The notes below the pieces were generated by a model, which did not search any database, was not told where the DNA came from, and saw only the letters and a list, made by a program, of their open reading frames with translations. A program made the translations under genes and the position numbers. This document shows positions 36,151 through 46,145 of a DNA stretch of 64,000 bases, piece after piece. Every line of letters starts with the position of its first letter. The stretch's first letter is position 1. The DNA is from Dermatemys mawii. Taxonomy: Eukaryota; Chordata; Testudines; Dermatemydidae. The DNA lies in contig ML677335.1 in assembly GCA_007922305.1 (NCBI GenBank), forward strand, positions 22,973,904 through 23,037,903, written 5' to 3'.

Positions 36151-38005
36151 GATAATTTATAATTGAGTTTAATGCATCTAAAGGCCAAGTTATGTACCTC
36201 CTAGATCATTATACCTGACAACAGGAACCCTTTAAAGGAGAATGGGGAGAACAGATTGGATCAGAAAGTCTGATCTCTGAACTGGTCTGTCTTTGAAGAT
36301 CAAAGCTGAGACTGAACTTTCTAGGCAGACTCAGCTTTGTGCTTATATGTTGGCTGGCACCTCTTTATTCAGTCATACATCTACTCAACAGAGCTGTTTC
36401 CATAAGTGTAATATCCTAAATAAAGTTAGACTTGACTAGAGCTCCACTCTCTCACTCTCCTATACAAAGCCAAGTCCTTGGGTCTGGCAGCACTGTGCTT
36501 GGTGCAGGATCTCAAGGGTGTGTGGGGTGTGTGTGGAAAGAACAGGTGCTGTAAGCCACCTTTCTGCTTGTTGGCACAACTAGAGGACTGAGATGTTCTA
36601 AGCTGTACAAAGGGCCATTTAAGGAACCCCTTGGGACCACTCCAATTTCCAGAGATCACTGGAGTTCATCAGAGACTGATTCTACCCCTTCCCAGCTAGT
36701 CCCTCTCTCCACTCAGAAAGGCAGCCTACACCAGGTGGGAGAAGCAGATGGTGGACAGCTGATTAAGATAGCTAAACATTGTTTGGAGTGTCTTCAACAG
36801 CTATGGCAGGAGAACACCCCGTGGCCTCTGTGCTGCTAGAGTGGCAAAAAGGGAATGGCATTTGGGGCCAAGACCTGGTTCCAGGATGCTTGTAAATCTG
36901 AGCTCTCTAAATGAGAAAGGAAAGAATGCAAAAGAGAGTCCAGTTTAAAGCAAAAGTTCTGTCTCTAACATGACCTACACTTCAGTCACAGTGATTTCTG
37001 TTACAGCCCAGTCTCCCCTTGTATCTTGTCTAAGTAGGCAATGAACGCTTGAAGCAGGGCCCTTTATTCCTCTATTCTACAATGAGCCTACAGTAGTATA
37101 CCAGGGGCAATAAATAAATGATAATAGCAATACCTCAGGGAGTGGGGGGGAGGGGAGAGGGAGGAAGACCTCTGTGCTTTCTTCTGCAATAAATGAATCT
37201 ATTTACATGGCTACAGATCTATTATATCCCTATCTTATAAAATCCCATGGTTAGTTTGAAATAAAATAGGAAGTCATTTGTCTAAAGAGTGTTGCTACTA
37301 CTGCAAAGTGGGATGTGTTCCTGCCTTTGCCGTCTCTGGCAGATATCACATTTCATTACTTTGATGAGACCAAGCAAATTCTTCCAGTTTTGCTAATTTG
37401 CCCCGAAGCTGGTTTGTGTCATGTTTGCAAGAAGTCTGTGTGACATTTTTTAGCCTTCTCTGTCCCTCCTGGTTTTGAGACCTAAAATAATAATTACAGC
37501 ACATCCCATTTCAGTGTATTGTTTCTGAAGTGGAAGAAGAGTTGGCATGTGGAGAACAAGACCCTCTGATATAGTGTAATATAACTTGCAGTGGTAGCAA
37601 CCCACCAGAACCCTGAGGAGACTTTCCCTCTGGTCACATGGGAAATCAGATGTGCTTACCAGTGGGGTGGGTGAGCAGCAACATGCCAGTACAGAGTGTA
37701 TGGCTCTTTTCTCTCCAGGGTGAGTGGCATATTTTTCATTCTTGACAGAAAGGTCACTATGTAGAAGAGCCTTTTGGAGGATGGCAACAAGGGGATGAGT
37801 CTTTGAATGACTTTGATCTCTCCAGCCAGCAGGCCATGCAGTGGAATGAGGGGTGTGGGGGGCAGAGGGAGGGGAATGCTGCTGTCTGCATTGGCAAAGC
37901 CTACTGTTTCCATGTTGCCCACTGCTATGATAGTCCGATTCCTGCATGAATATAATTGACGAGCAGCTATTTATGGATTTGTTAGCACTTTTTGATGTTC
38001 TAGGT
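36151..38005. other. Intergenic DNA, no gene recognised
   Basis: A G-rich patch lies at 37138-37165. The minus-strand ORF 37450-37947 has no recognisable domain. Confidence 0.4.
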
Positions 38006-38417
38006 CAGTACTTCACAACCTTTCCAGACTACTGTACCCCTTTCAGGAGTCTGATTTGTCTTGCATATCCCCAAGTTTCACCCCACTTAAAAACTACTTG
38101 CTTACAAAATCAGACATAAAAAATATAAACGTGTCAAGCACACTATTACTGAAAAAGTGCCTATTTTCTTGTTTTTAGCATATAATTATAAAATAAATTT
38201 ATTGGAATATAAATATTATACTTACATTTCAGTGTATAGTATATAGAGTAGTATAAACAAGTCATTGTCTGTATGAAAATGTAGTTTGTCCTGACTTTGC
38301 TAGTGCTTTTTATGTAGTCTGTTGTAAAACTATGCAAATAGCTAGGTGAGCTGATGTACCCTCTGGAAGACCTTTGTGTACCCCAGCGGTATGTGTACCC
38401 CTTATTGAGAATTGCTG
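38006..38417. mobile_element. hAT-type MITE
   Basis: The ends are CAGTACTTCACAACCTTTCC and, complemented from the right, CAGCAATTCTCAATAAGGGG, decayed forms of the hAT end CAGTGGTTCTCAA. The interior is AT-rich, with 'gtaccccttt' near the left end and 'gtaccccagcggtatgtgta' near the right, a common chelonian pattern. The 8-base flanks TTCTAGGT and CTCTCTGT agree at only 5 positions, so the duplication is weak. Confidence 0.65.
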
Positions 38418-39280
38418 CTCTCTGTGCATGGTTTGTGAAGCACAGTGGGATCCCTAGAAGGTGCTAAATGTAAAAGCTTATTCTCTCTGTGTGAGACAAT
38501 CACTGCCCAAATTTGTGTCTGTGTTTCATATTAATGACAAGGCTGAGTCAGGACGTTGAGCTAACAGTAAACATCACTAAAAGGAGGAAGAGCTTTTAAG
38601 GATGGGGGCAGATGATAAGTAGTTATTTGTATCTTGAGCCTGTTGCATTCCCGCCTCCCTTCTGCTCCCACCCCCTGCTTTGTTTCATAGTTTATATTTA
38701 TTACTATATTGGTTATGGGTGGGACTCAGAACTATTTTCCAAAATTTTAGTACCATGCCATTATGTAAGATGGGCTTTCACCTGTATTCTTAAGTTTATT
38801 CATATTTTATTAATGCTTTTAAAAATAATGATAATCCTGCTTTTCTTCAGTTGGCATTTTTGCAAAGGAAAAATCTTAGTTGTTGAATCCCAGTCTTTAA
38901 CAAATGTTTTTATGCTAAGGACAGGTGTGAATAGCACAAGGGGTCAAACTAGGTGTGCTAGGAGAGAGAACATTAGACACTGATTATTTTTAAGAGACTT
39001 GAAAATATATTTTCAAAGCACTTCTACCATGAGAATGATACCCATCATTGTATGGGGAAAATATCCTAGGAAAGAAAGCCGACCGGCGTTGGGAGCATTA
39101 GACATGATTTATGGTCTTTACTGAAATATGCCTTTTCTATAATGATTGCTTTACCTATTTATATATCAGGAGAGGGATGGCTCAAACATAATTTGGAATG
39201 TGGGGAAATGCTTCAGACTCAACGCAAAAGTGCCTTAATTGCACACAGAAGAGTCTGACATTGGACATAGAAGACTCATA
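38418..39280. other. Intergenic DNA, no gene recognised
   Basis: The plus-strand ORF 38612-38983 has no recognisable domain and looks like chance. Confidence 0.4.
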
Positions 39281-39649
39281 GGGCATGGTTACACTTACAG
39301 GATTATAGCGCTTTTGGTTATCGAGGTCCCCGTATGCAGCAATAGGTATAGCGCTATCGCGTGTCCACACTTAGACATGTCAGCGGTATAGCATGGCTAC
39401 ATTTGTGGCACTTCAGGCGGCATTAAGAGCAGTGCATTAGGGCATGTATCTCACAGTGCACCTCTTCTCGATCTGACGCTATGCCTTGTGGTAAGGGGGC
39501 GTCACTTGCGGGGCATTCTGCATCTTGTTCCAATTACCCATGATGCTTTGTGTTGTACCCCAGCAATCTCTGTGTTTCCGTCCACCTCAGGCGCCATCTT
39601 TCAACGGTTTCAGCAAGGTGTGCCCTGTCGTCCATTGTCGTGTGTCGCA

Positions 39650-40891
39650 ATGAATCTCCAACTGCTGAGCAACATGCTGACGACTGTCGCCAGCACATCT
39701 CAGTGTGCAGTGGAGTTAATCCTTGACATGCAAGGTGACAGTAATGCGTCTGAAGATGAGATCGAGGCAGTGAATGCATTTGACACGAAACTTCTTGTCT
39801 CATTAACGGACGTGCTCATGGCCATGGAACGCCACTTCTGGGCACGGGAAACGAGCACTGAGTGGTGGGATCGCATCGTCATGCAAGTCTGGGATGATGA
39901 GCAGTGGCTGCAAATTTTTCGCATGAGAAAAGCCACTTTCATGGGACTGTGTGCTGAACTCGCCCCCACCCTGCGGCACAAGGACACCAGATTGAGAGCT
40001 GCCCTCCCGGTGGAGAAGCAGGTGCCTATTGCAGTCTGGAAGCTGCCACCCCAGACAGCTACTGATCAGTGGCCAACCACTTTGGGGTGGGAAAGTCGAC
40101 CGTTGGAGTCGTGTTGATGCAAGTATGCAGGGCCATTAATCGCATCCTGCTATGAGAAATCGTGATGCTTGGTAACATGCATGACATCGTGGCTGGCTTT
40201 GAAGAAATGGGTTTCCCTAACTGTGGAGGGGCGATAGATGAGACCCATATACCTATTCTGGCGCCCGCCCACCTAGCAGAGGAGTACATTAACCTAAAGG
40301 GGTACTTCTCCATGGTTCTCCAGGCGCTTGTGGATCACCGTGGGCGTTTTACTGACATTAATGCTGGCTGGTCTGGAAAGGTGCATGACATATGCATCTT
40401 CCGCAACACTGGCCTGTTCAAGAAGATGCAAGCTGGGCCTTTTTTCCCAGACCAGAGGATCTTCGTGGGGGAAGTCGAAATGCCCATTGAGATTCTTGGC
40501 GACCCCACTTACCCTTTAATGCCCTGGCTCATGAAACCATACACAGGGAGCCTGGACAGCAGCCAGGAAAGGTTCAACTACAGGCTTAGCCGGTGTCAAA
40601 TGACTGTGGAGTGTGCTTTTGGGGCATCTCAAAGCACACTGGTGCTGTCTTTATGGGAAGCTAGACTTGGGTTAGGAAAGTATCTCCGCGGTTATTTCTG
40701 CATGCTGTGCCCTGCATAATCTTTGTGAGCGGAAAGGTGAAGGCTTCACTCAGGCAAGGTCCTCAGAGGTTCAACACCTGGAGTCCACATATGCATAGCA
40801 AGAGAACAGGGCTCTTAGAGGGGCCCAACACGAGGCTGTAAGGATCAGGGATGCCTTGAGGGAGCATTTTGAGGCTGAAAGCCAGTTCTAA
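39650..40891 (+). pseudogene. HARBI1-like DDE transposase (broken)
   Basis: The chosen start is ATG 39650 (MNLQLLSNMLTTV); the frame also extends upstream to 39488. The catalytic triad is intact by codon: Asp in GGAIDETHIPI (40237-40239), Asp in GKVHDICIFRNTG (40387-40389) and Glu in MTVECAFG (40609-40611). GDPTYPLMPWLMKPY and CCALHNLCERKGEG are family signatures. Lesions are a one-base loss near 40050-40056, TGA at 40153-40155, a one-base gain just after the catalytic Glu near 40620, TAG at 40673-40675 and TAG at 40796-40798; the C-terminus runs on to TAA at 40889-40891. About 413 codons would be near the usual length. The family cuts and pastes DNA at three-base TTA targets in the nucleus. 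AATAAA follows at 40979. Confidence 0.85.
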
Positions 40892-40978
40892 TGGGAAGTG
40901 CAGAGGGAGGGAGTGTGCATTCTTTTAATAGGAAAAAGCATTTGGTTTTCTGTAGCCATTAATAATCTATGTACACTG

Positions 40979-41018
40979 AATAAAGAAACCCATTTATTAA
41001 AAAGACAATTTATTTATT
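40979..41018. terminator. Back-to-back poly(A) signals of the Harbinger genes
   Basis: AATAAA at 40979-40984 on + serves the transposase, and two overlapping AATAAA on - (41009-41014 and 41013-41018) serve the Myb gene. The two transcription units end within 40 bases of each other. Confidence 0.75.
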
Positions 41019-41924
41019 CAACAGCTACTTCAGTTGCTGAAAAAAAAGGTTATGAAGAATGTGTGGGGGAAGCGGAGGGAGGTGTAACTGGGGTGGGATG
41101 GGGTCAGTCAGAGATTGGAATATGTCCGGATCTCAGACTCTCCAATGCCCTCCGAGTTGCCGTGTTCCCCGAACCCCATTTGCGGCGGGCAGTAAGGCAT
41201 GTTACTAGGGGTTGAGTGCAGTAGATAAGGGTCCTGGGTTTGGGGGTTGGTCGGTGAAGACAGGGGGGTTGGAGGCAGCTGTGGGTGGTAATAACCATAT
41301 AGCTGATGATAGTGGCCTGGAGGGGACAGAGGGCCAGAAGGGGAAGGGTTTTGGGGCAACTGATAAAGGAGGCGGCGAGTGCGGTGCTTCTCCTCCTGAA
41401 TGGCGGCAATCTGCTGCATAGTCTCTAATTGAAGCTGCAGTAATGAGAACAGCTTATTGGTGGTTTCCCACCAGTGAATCGCATTCTCCTGCCTTGCCTT
41501 CTGCCTCAACTTGCTCTCGTTCTCCCTCCACTTCTGTGCAATTCGATTCTCGGTTACAGACTGTTGCATTACTTGCTGTACTAGATCCTCTTTGCTCTTT
41601 TGTGGCCTCTTCCTCAGTCGCCTCAGCCTGTTAGCTGTTGATAACAGCGATGGCACAGGGCTCAAGGTCGATCCTACACAGGGAAAATGAAACATGTAAC
41701 AGAGGGTCCCTTTTAAACAGCAGACATGCCGATGATTCCCCCGCATTCCCCGTTTGCCTGTTCCACAGAGAGCACACAGACAACAACGGAGCCCCTGCCA
41801 TGGTGAGTCCTCTCTATATTCAGGGGGAATGATTGTTTCCCTGCCGTGCTGTGCTGTGGTTGCGGGGGAGTGCAGGGAAGTGGTGGGAGCCCTACTCTGA
41901 ACGCTGTCCCAGCATTCTCCATAG

Positions 41925-42227
41925 GTGTTCGTCCTGGAAGATATCTCGCTGCTGCGGGTAACCGAGGAAGAAAGGGAGGGCATTCTAATGAGATGCAGCT
42001 TCTGCCCAGGGCCATACGCAGCTTGCCTCTGTGCAGCAATGCTCCCCCTGCCCCTCATAGCACAGTGGCGGGGACTAGTGACCATGACTGGGACTGGGGC
42101 CACGCTGGCTCTACTGAGAAACCTGCGTAGGCGCATTGCAAGCGCTCTTATTGAGACCTTTGAAGAGATTACTGATGACGATTACAGAGATGTGATAGAC
42201 TACATCAATGCACTATTCCACATGTAG
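41925..42227 (+). CDS. Unidentified third ORF inside the Myb intron, opposite strand
   Basis: A frame of 100 codons, VFVLEDISLLRVTEEEREG at the start and FEEITDDDYRDVIDYINALF near the end, stops at TAG 42225-42227. It lies wholly within the intron 41674-42292 of the minus-strand Myb gene. Directly before it is a splice-acceptor-like TTCTCCATAG; at 41803 there is a strong donor, ATG-GTGAGT, whose ATG joins in phase. A small spliced gene with a 122-base intron is therefore possible. The product would be about 101 residues or longer: a Cys-containing, hydrophobic middle (a possible membrane helix, MLPLPLIAQW) and an acidic helical tail. I recognise no domain. It could be chance, since the minus frame 42136-41108 is also open here. 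Confidence 0.35.
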   Translation: MFVLEDISLLRVTEEEREGILMRCSFCPGPYAACLCAAMLPLPLIAQWRGLVTMTGTGATLALLRNLRRRIASALIETFEEITDDDYRDVIDYINALFHM

Positions 42228-42390
42228 GCAAGCATGCAAGCATCCCCTTCCACCCCAAGCTGCCCGCCTTCCCAATACAAAAGCAGCTTTACCTCCGTAA
42301 TCTGCTGGACGCTGTGTCTGGCTTCCCTCCTCCTGGCTTGAGAAGAGCTCCTGGCTGCATGCGTCCTGGGACTCCTCCGTGCCCTGGGTC

Positions 42391-42450
42391 GCTGCTGCTG
42401 CCGCCGCCGCCGCCGCCTCCTCCTCCTCCTCTTCATCCTCCTCTTCCTCC
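42391..42450. repeat. Triplet repeat encoding Ala and Glu runs
   Basis: GCTGCTGCTG, then repeated CCG, then repeated TCC on +. On the coding minus strand they encode Glu and Ala runs in the Myb protein linker. Confidence 0.8.
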
Positions 42451-43115
42451 CAACCCCCTTCACTGGTGGGCTGGGAAGTGTCCGTGGTGGTTGATGGAGT
42501 GCATGTAGGATCACCACCAAGTATCGCGTGCAGCTACTTATAAAATCTGCAAGTCACTGGGGCTGCCCTGGAGTGGCCGTTTGCCTCGCGGGCTTTGCGA
42601 TACACATACCTAAGCTCCTTGACTTTTACCCAGCAATGCAGAGTGTCCCGCTCATGGCCTCTTTCCATCATGGCCCATGATATCTGGCCGTATGTGTCAT
42701 AGTTTCTGCGGCTAGACTGCAGCTGAGACTGAACAGCCTCTTCCCCGCAACAACTGATGAGGTCAAGCACCTCGCTTTTGCTCCACGCTGGGGATCACTT
42801 ATTGCGAGGAAGCATGGAGTCATGGCGAAGCAAAACGGTCACCTGCAAAGATTCCCTGAAGAGCACTCCATGCCTGGCTGGAGCAAACAGGAAGGGGATT
42901 TTCAAATTTCCCTGGAAATTTAAAGGGCGGGTCTGACGTGTTGTCACCTGAGGACAGGACAAAAGAGTTTGCAAGTGATGACCAGAATGACTCAAACGTG
43001 AATTATGGGACGGGCCGGACGCCAATTAATGCACAGTGGGTGTCCGCATTCTTGCTGTAGCGCTGCAGCAGCTGTGCTACAGCCCTTGTTCCCTGTGCAG
43101 AGGTGGATTACCAGT

Positions 43116-43143
43116 AGCGCTATAACTCCGAAGTTATAGCGCT
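43116..43143. promoter_or_regulatory. Subterminal palindrome of the Harbinger element
   Basis: AGCGCTATAACT (43116-43127) and its exact complement AGTTATAGCGCT (43132-43143) flank a four-base loop. Further TATAGCGCT copies are at 39304, 39347 and 43178. Such repeats near the ends are expected binding sites for transposase or Myb protein; this is inference. Confidence 0.6.
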
Positions 43144-43232
43144 CTACGTGCCTCGCCAGTGTGGATGGGTAGGAGGTTATAGCGCTCCTGGTGGCTTTAT
43201 AGTGCTATGGTGCCAGTGTAACCAAGGCCTTA

Positions 43233-43939
43233 GACTGATTGAAGAAGTACTTAAAGCTAAGCATGAAGAGGACTTAGAATGAACTTGGATGTATCACAGC
43301 CAGATCAGGGGAGGGGGGCAGGGGTGGTTTTCTTAGACAAAGCACAAATAGCCTTAGACTGGACATGAATATATGTATGAAGTTAAGCATGTGGGGTCAC
43401 TGCTTGAACATACACAGATCTCACAAGCAGTGGATTAGAAAGATTAGAATGTAGAAATTCTGAGGCAGGAGGAAATGATAAATAGTAGCTTAAGGTTTTG
43501 GACTCTGTTAGCTTAAGCGCTTTAAATTTAGCTCAGATGAAGAAGTAACAACTTTTGTATGCATCTTAACTCAGTCATACTTGGACAGACGACAGTTTAG
43601 CTGTGGTATGCTTCCATTCAGGACAGTCCTTCAGATTTGTGTCCTGTCTTACAAAAGAGTATGTTGAGATCAGGTGAGACAATGTCTATTATTGTGTGGC
43701 TAACAAAAGACAATCCTCCTTTTACTCCTCCTTCCTGGTGCATAAGCAAAATCTTTGGCATTCCCAAGAAATCTGGCATCTAAGGGTAAACACAGGTGTC
43801 TCCTTGAAACCAACTGTGATGAACTGGAAATAATAATTTTTTTATGACTACAGTTCAGGCCTCTATGTGTTTCTGATGGGTTACTTGCTATGGAGTTAGA
43901 TCAAAAGGGTTGTTAGAGGAATGAAGCAGGAAAGGCAAA
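43233..43939. other. Intergenic DNA, no gene recognised
   Basis: Nothing recognisable was seen. Confidence 0.4.
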
Positions 43940-44730
43940 ACAGTGAGACAGATCAGAGTGGGGAAGCTGTTTATTGTGAAGTATGCCCAGCCTGGCTCCA
44001 TCTAGACTGGAATAGCTTATTCTTCCCAAGGGAAGCCTAGGATCAAAGGAGGCTCCCTTACCATGAAAGGATCCTGGGCCTGGAAAAGTGATGGGGGTTT
44101 GAGTGAGTTGGGAGAGGCTGTTCAGGGAGTGTTATGAGAGCTGACAGGCATGCAAGGAAAGCCAGAATATGCCTACACTAGCATCAGTGCGGGTGATTGC
44201 AGCTCATGGAGATACACCCAACCTAGTTTCCGTCTAGCTAGCTCTGGTAATGCAGTGGTGAAGCTGCTGCGGCATGTGCTTCAGCATGGACTGTTCAACT
44301 CACCTAGAACCTTGCCTAATTACTCACAGGACTAGTCTGTAGTGAAGTGTGTGCCGCTGCGGCTTCCCTCCCCTGTACCTGAGCTAGCTAGATTAAAACT
44401 ACCTTGGGTGTCTCTACATGAGCTGCAGTGGCACCTCCAATAGCCATGTAAACATATCCACAGAAAGAGAGAGAAACAGCAGCCGGGCATCATTTGCTTC
44501 TCCCAGCCCAGAGGTAGAGGTGTGGACCTTTGTACCCTTTGCTCTATGTGCTTTGTACCTCTGGGTGAATGAATAAACAATGCCTTGTTTTGAAGACGCT
44601 GCCTTTGAGTCACTTCAATCAACTTTCTGGTCACAGTTCCCAGGAGGTGCCACCCAAAGATCCAACTTTAGAGTGGTAGAACCACATGGCTCTGCCAAGG
44701 GGAGCATTAAAAGGGGCAGTTTGCCCTCTA
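43940..44730 (+). mobile_element. LTR fragment, interrupted by a MITE
   Basis: The part after the MITE reads 'cctttgtaccctttgctcta' and ends with a poly(A) signal AATAAA at 44572-44577. The same layout appears at 53860-53960 in the same orientation, so both belong to one LTR family. The left limit is approximate. A foldback MITE sits at 44165-44457. Confidence 0.5.
44165..44457. mobile_element. Foldback MITE with 85-base inverted arms
   Basis: The left arm (44165-44250) and the complement of the right arm (44373-44457) share 'TTGCAGCTCATG' / 'CTGCAGCTCATG', 'ACACCCAA' and 'CTAGCTAGCTC'. Flanking CCA at 44162-44164 and 44458-44460 may be a three-base duplication. The ends (GAATATG... / ...ACATATC) are related to the GGGTATGTCTACA ends of other Harbinger MITEs here. 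No coding capacity. Confidence 0.65.
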
Positions 44731-45794
44731 ACTATGACACCAGTACATATGTAATCACTACATAGATGGGGTTGGAAGGTGTGAACCCCAGTTTGAATCT
44801 CATGGATGCTACTTATCTCTAAACTCTCTAATGCTGAAGAGAAACTGCTTCAGTGATTTCTAGTCTGAGAGGACATATCTTCTGCCAGCATCACGACACA
44901 GCACTTCCTATATACTGAAATGATAACTCCCTGTGTGAAGAAGAGCTTGTTAAATAAGCCTCGTTGAGTTTTGCTTAAAAGAGAGAAGTTGATTTATTGG
45001 ATCTATAGAATGGCCAGGTACCTGTGTTATTTAAGAGTATTGGGACTTTGGAGGTTGAGAACTAAAAGCATTTCATTTTTATTTGAGCTGTTAATTGAAA
45101 ATCAGTTGATTTGCACTGTTCATTCAGCAGCTTCTCTCCTTCTCCTTGTCTCTTCTTGCCTGCCCTCCCCCACACAGATACAATAACAGCTGTTAATGCA
45201 ACATCCTGAACAACATGTTAGTAAAAATGTGGCCTGGGGCCAGACTTTCACTTGTGGTTTATTGATTTAATTAACCATGGTCTTGCAAGTACTCTGGAAG
45301 TCTGATATCTTTGATGAAGCAGAGATGAGAGAGAATCTAACATCTCATGGGCTGGATCCTCTGGCAGTCTGTAGGCACCAGTCGTAAAACTGGGGTCATA
45401 TGATTAACTTTGGCTACATAAAAATAGTGTCTTGGAGTCACATGATCAGCCACTTTGTGAGTTGCCGCCTTTTTCTTTTCTTTAATTTCTTTCCCCTCTC
45501 CCTTGCAATAACAGAGAGAAGCTGATGAACCAGGGAATAGGCTTATTAAAAAGGTGATGATTTCTCATGGAAAAACTTTCTTCTTGGAATGAATTTTATT
45601 TCCATTGTTCTGTTTTGTCTTTTACCTACACAAATGTTTGCATGAAAATAACAACTTAGAAGTTGCTTAAGGGTGACCCTAACTTAAGGTTATTTTAAAA
45701 ATGAATTAATTGTATGATTATGTGCTGAGTGCTCCAAAGAGCCAGGGTAAGTGGGGCATTCATTAATAGATCTTAATTTTAAAAATCTCCCTGT
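44731..45794. other. Intergenic DNA, no gene recognised
   Basis: Nothing recognisable was seen. Confidence 0.4.
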
Positions 45795-46145
45795 GTGCCA
45801 CCTCAGGATGTCATCTTGTCAGTGCCCGTGAGCTAAGCAGTGTCAGGCCTGGTTTATTCTCAGGTGGGATACTTCCAACAAAAGGCCAGGGTGCTGCTAG
45901 AATTGGTGTTTGACTTACTGTTGTTTTTCCTCTGCATCACTTCTGAAGTGAAGGTCCATCATGATGTTAGCAGGCACTGTTCTGTTGAAGGCATGATGTA
46001 GTATTTTGGATGAGATGTAAAACAGAAGCTCTGACCACTTGTAGTTATTAAATATGCTATGGCATCTGTTTAAAATAAATCCTATGGTACTTTTCACTGG
46101 AAGAGAGAGGCATTGGCTCCAGTGTCCTGGACAAATAGCTTTATG
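45795..46145 (+). repeat. 5S-rRNA-derived SINE
   Basis: 'gagctaagcagtgtcaggcc' then 'tggtttattctcaggtggga' and 'ggccagggtgctg' reproduce the 3' half of 5S rRNA (AGCTAAGCAGGGTCGGGCCT, then the region of box C). The body has 'gatgagatgtaaaacagaag' and ends near 'cagtgtcctggacaaat'. It resembles the SINE3/AmnSINE1 type. It is not a functional 5S gene. Confidence 0.75.

Larger units (their letters stand above)
41108..42815 (-). pseudogene. Myb/SANT-like gene of Harbinger, two exons (lightly broken)
   Basis: Exon 1 is 42815-42293 and exon 2 is 41673-41108, with a donor GTAAAG and an acceptor TTCATTTTCCCTGTGTAG. Joined, they give 363 codons in one phase. The trihelix part reads WSKSEVLDLI and ERGHERDTLHCWVKVKEL, then come FYK-stop-LHAILGG, an acidic Glu run followed by an Ala run (GAG and GCG triplets, plus-strand 42391-42450), a basic helix (NRLRRLRKRPQKSKEDLVQQ) and a Pro/Tyr-rich tail ending IRTYSNL. 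Lesions: TGA near codon 7 (about 42797-42795) and TAG in FYK-stop (about 42534). Everything else is open. The protein probably binds the element ends and assists the transposase. The plus-strand ORF at 41925 lies in its intron. Confidence 0.8.
39281..43229. mobile_element. Harbinger transposon with transposase and Myb genes (3.95 kb)
   Basis: The left end is GGGCATGGTTACACTTAC and the right end, complemented, GGCCTTGGTTACACTGGC. The right flank is TTA (43230-43232) and the left ATA (39278-39280), a slightly decayed three-base duplication. It carries a transposase gene on + (39650-40891) and a Myb/SANT-like gene on - (42815-41108), arranged tail to tail, plus an unexplained plus-strand ORF (41925-42227) in the Myb intron. 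At least five copies of TATAGCGCT or close variants lie within 200 bases of the ends, probable binding sites. Lesions in both genes mean this copy is no longer active as it stands. Confidence 0.9.

Noticed and set aside
37450..37947. Minus-strand ORF of 165 codons
   Set aside because: No motif; it overlaps another frame of similar quality, a sign of chance.
41108..42136. Single minus-strand ORF of 342 codons read as one protein
   Set aside because: Its first 150 codons lie in the intron; a donor at 42292 and an acceptor at 41674 join exons in phase, and the upstream part lacks resemblance to Myb proteins.
45800..45898. Possible 5S rRNA gene
   Set aside because: Only the 3' half resembles 5S, with many changes, and a SINE body follows; a functional gene is excluded.
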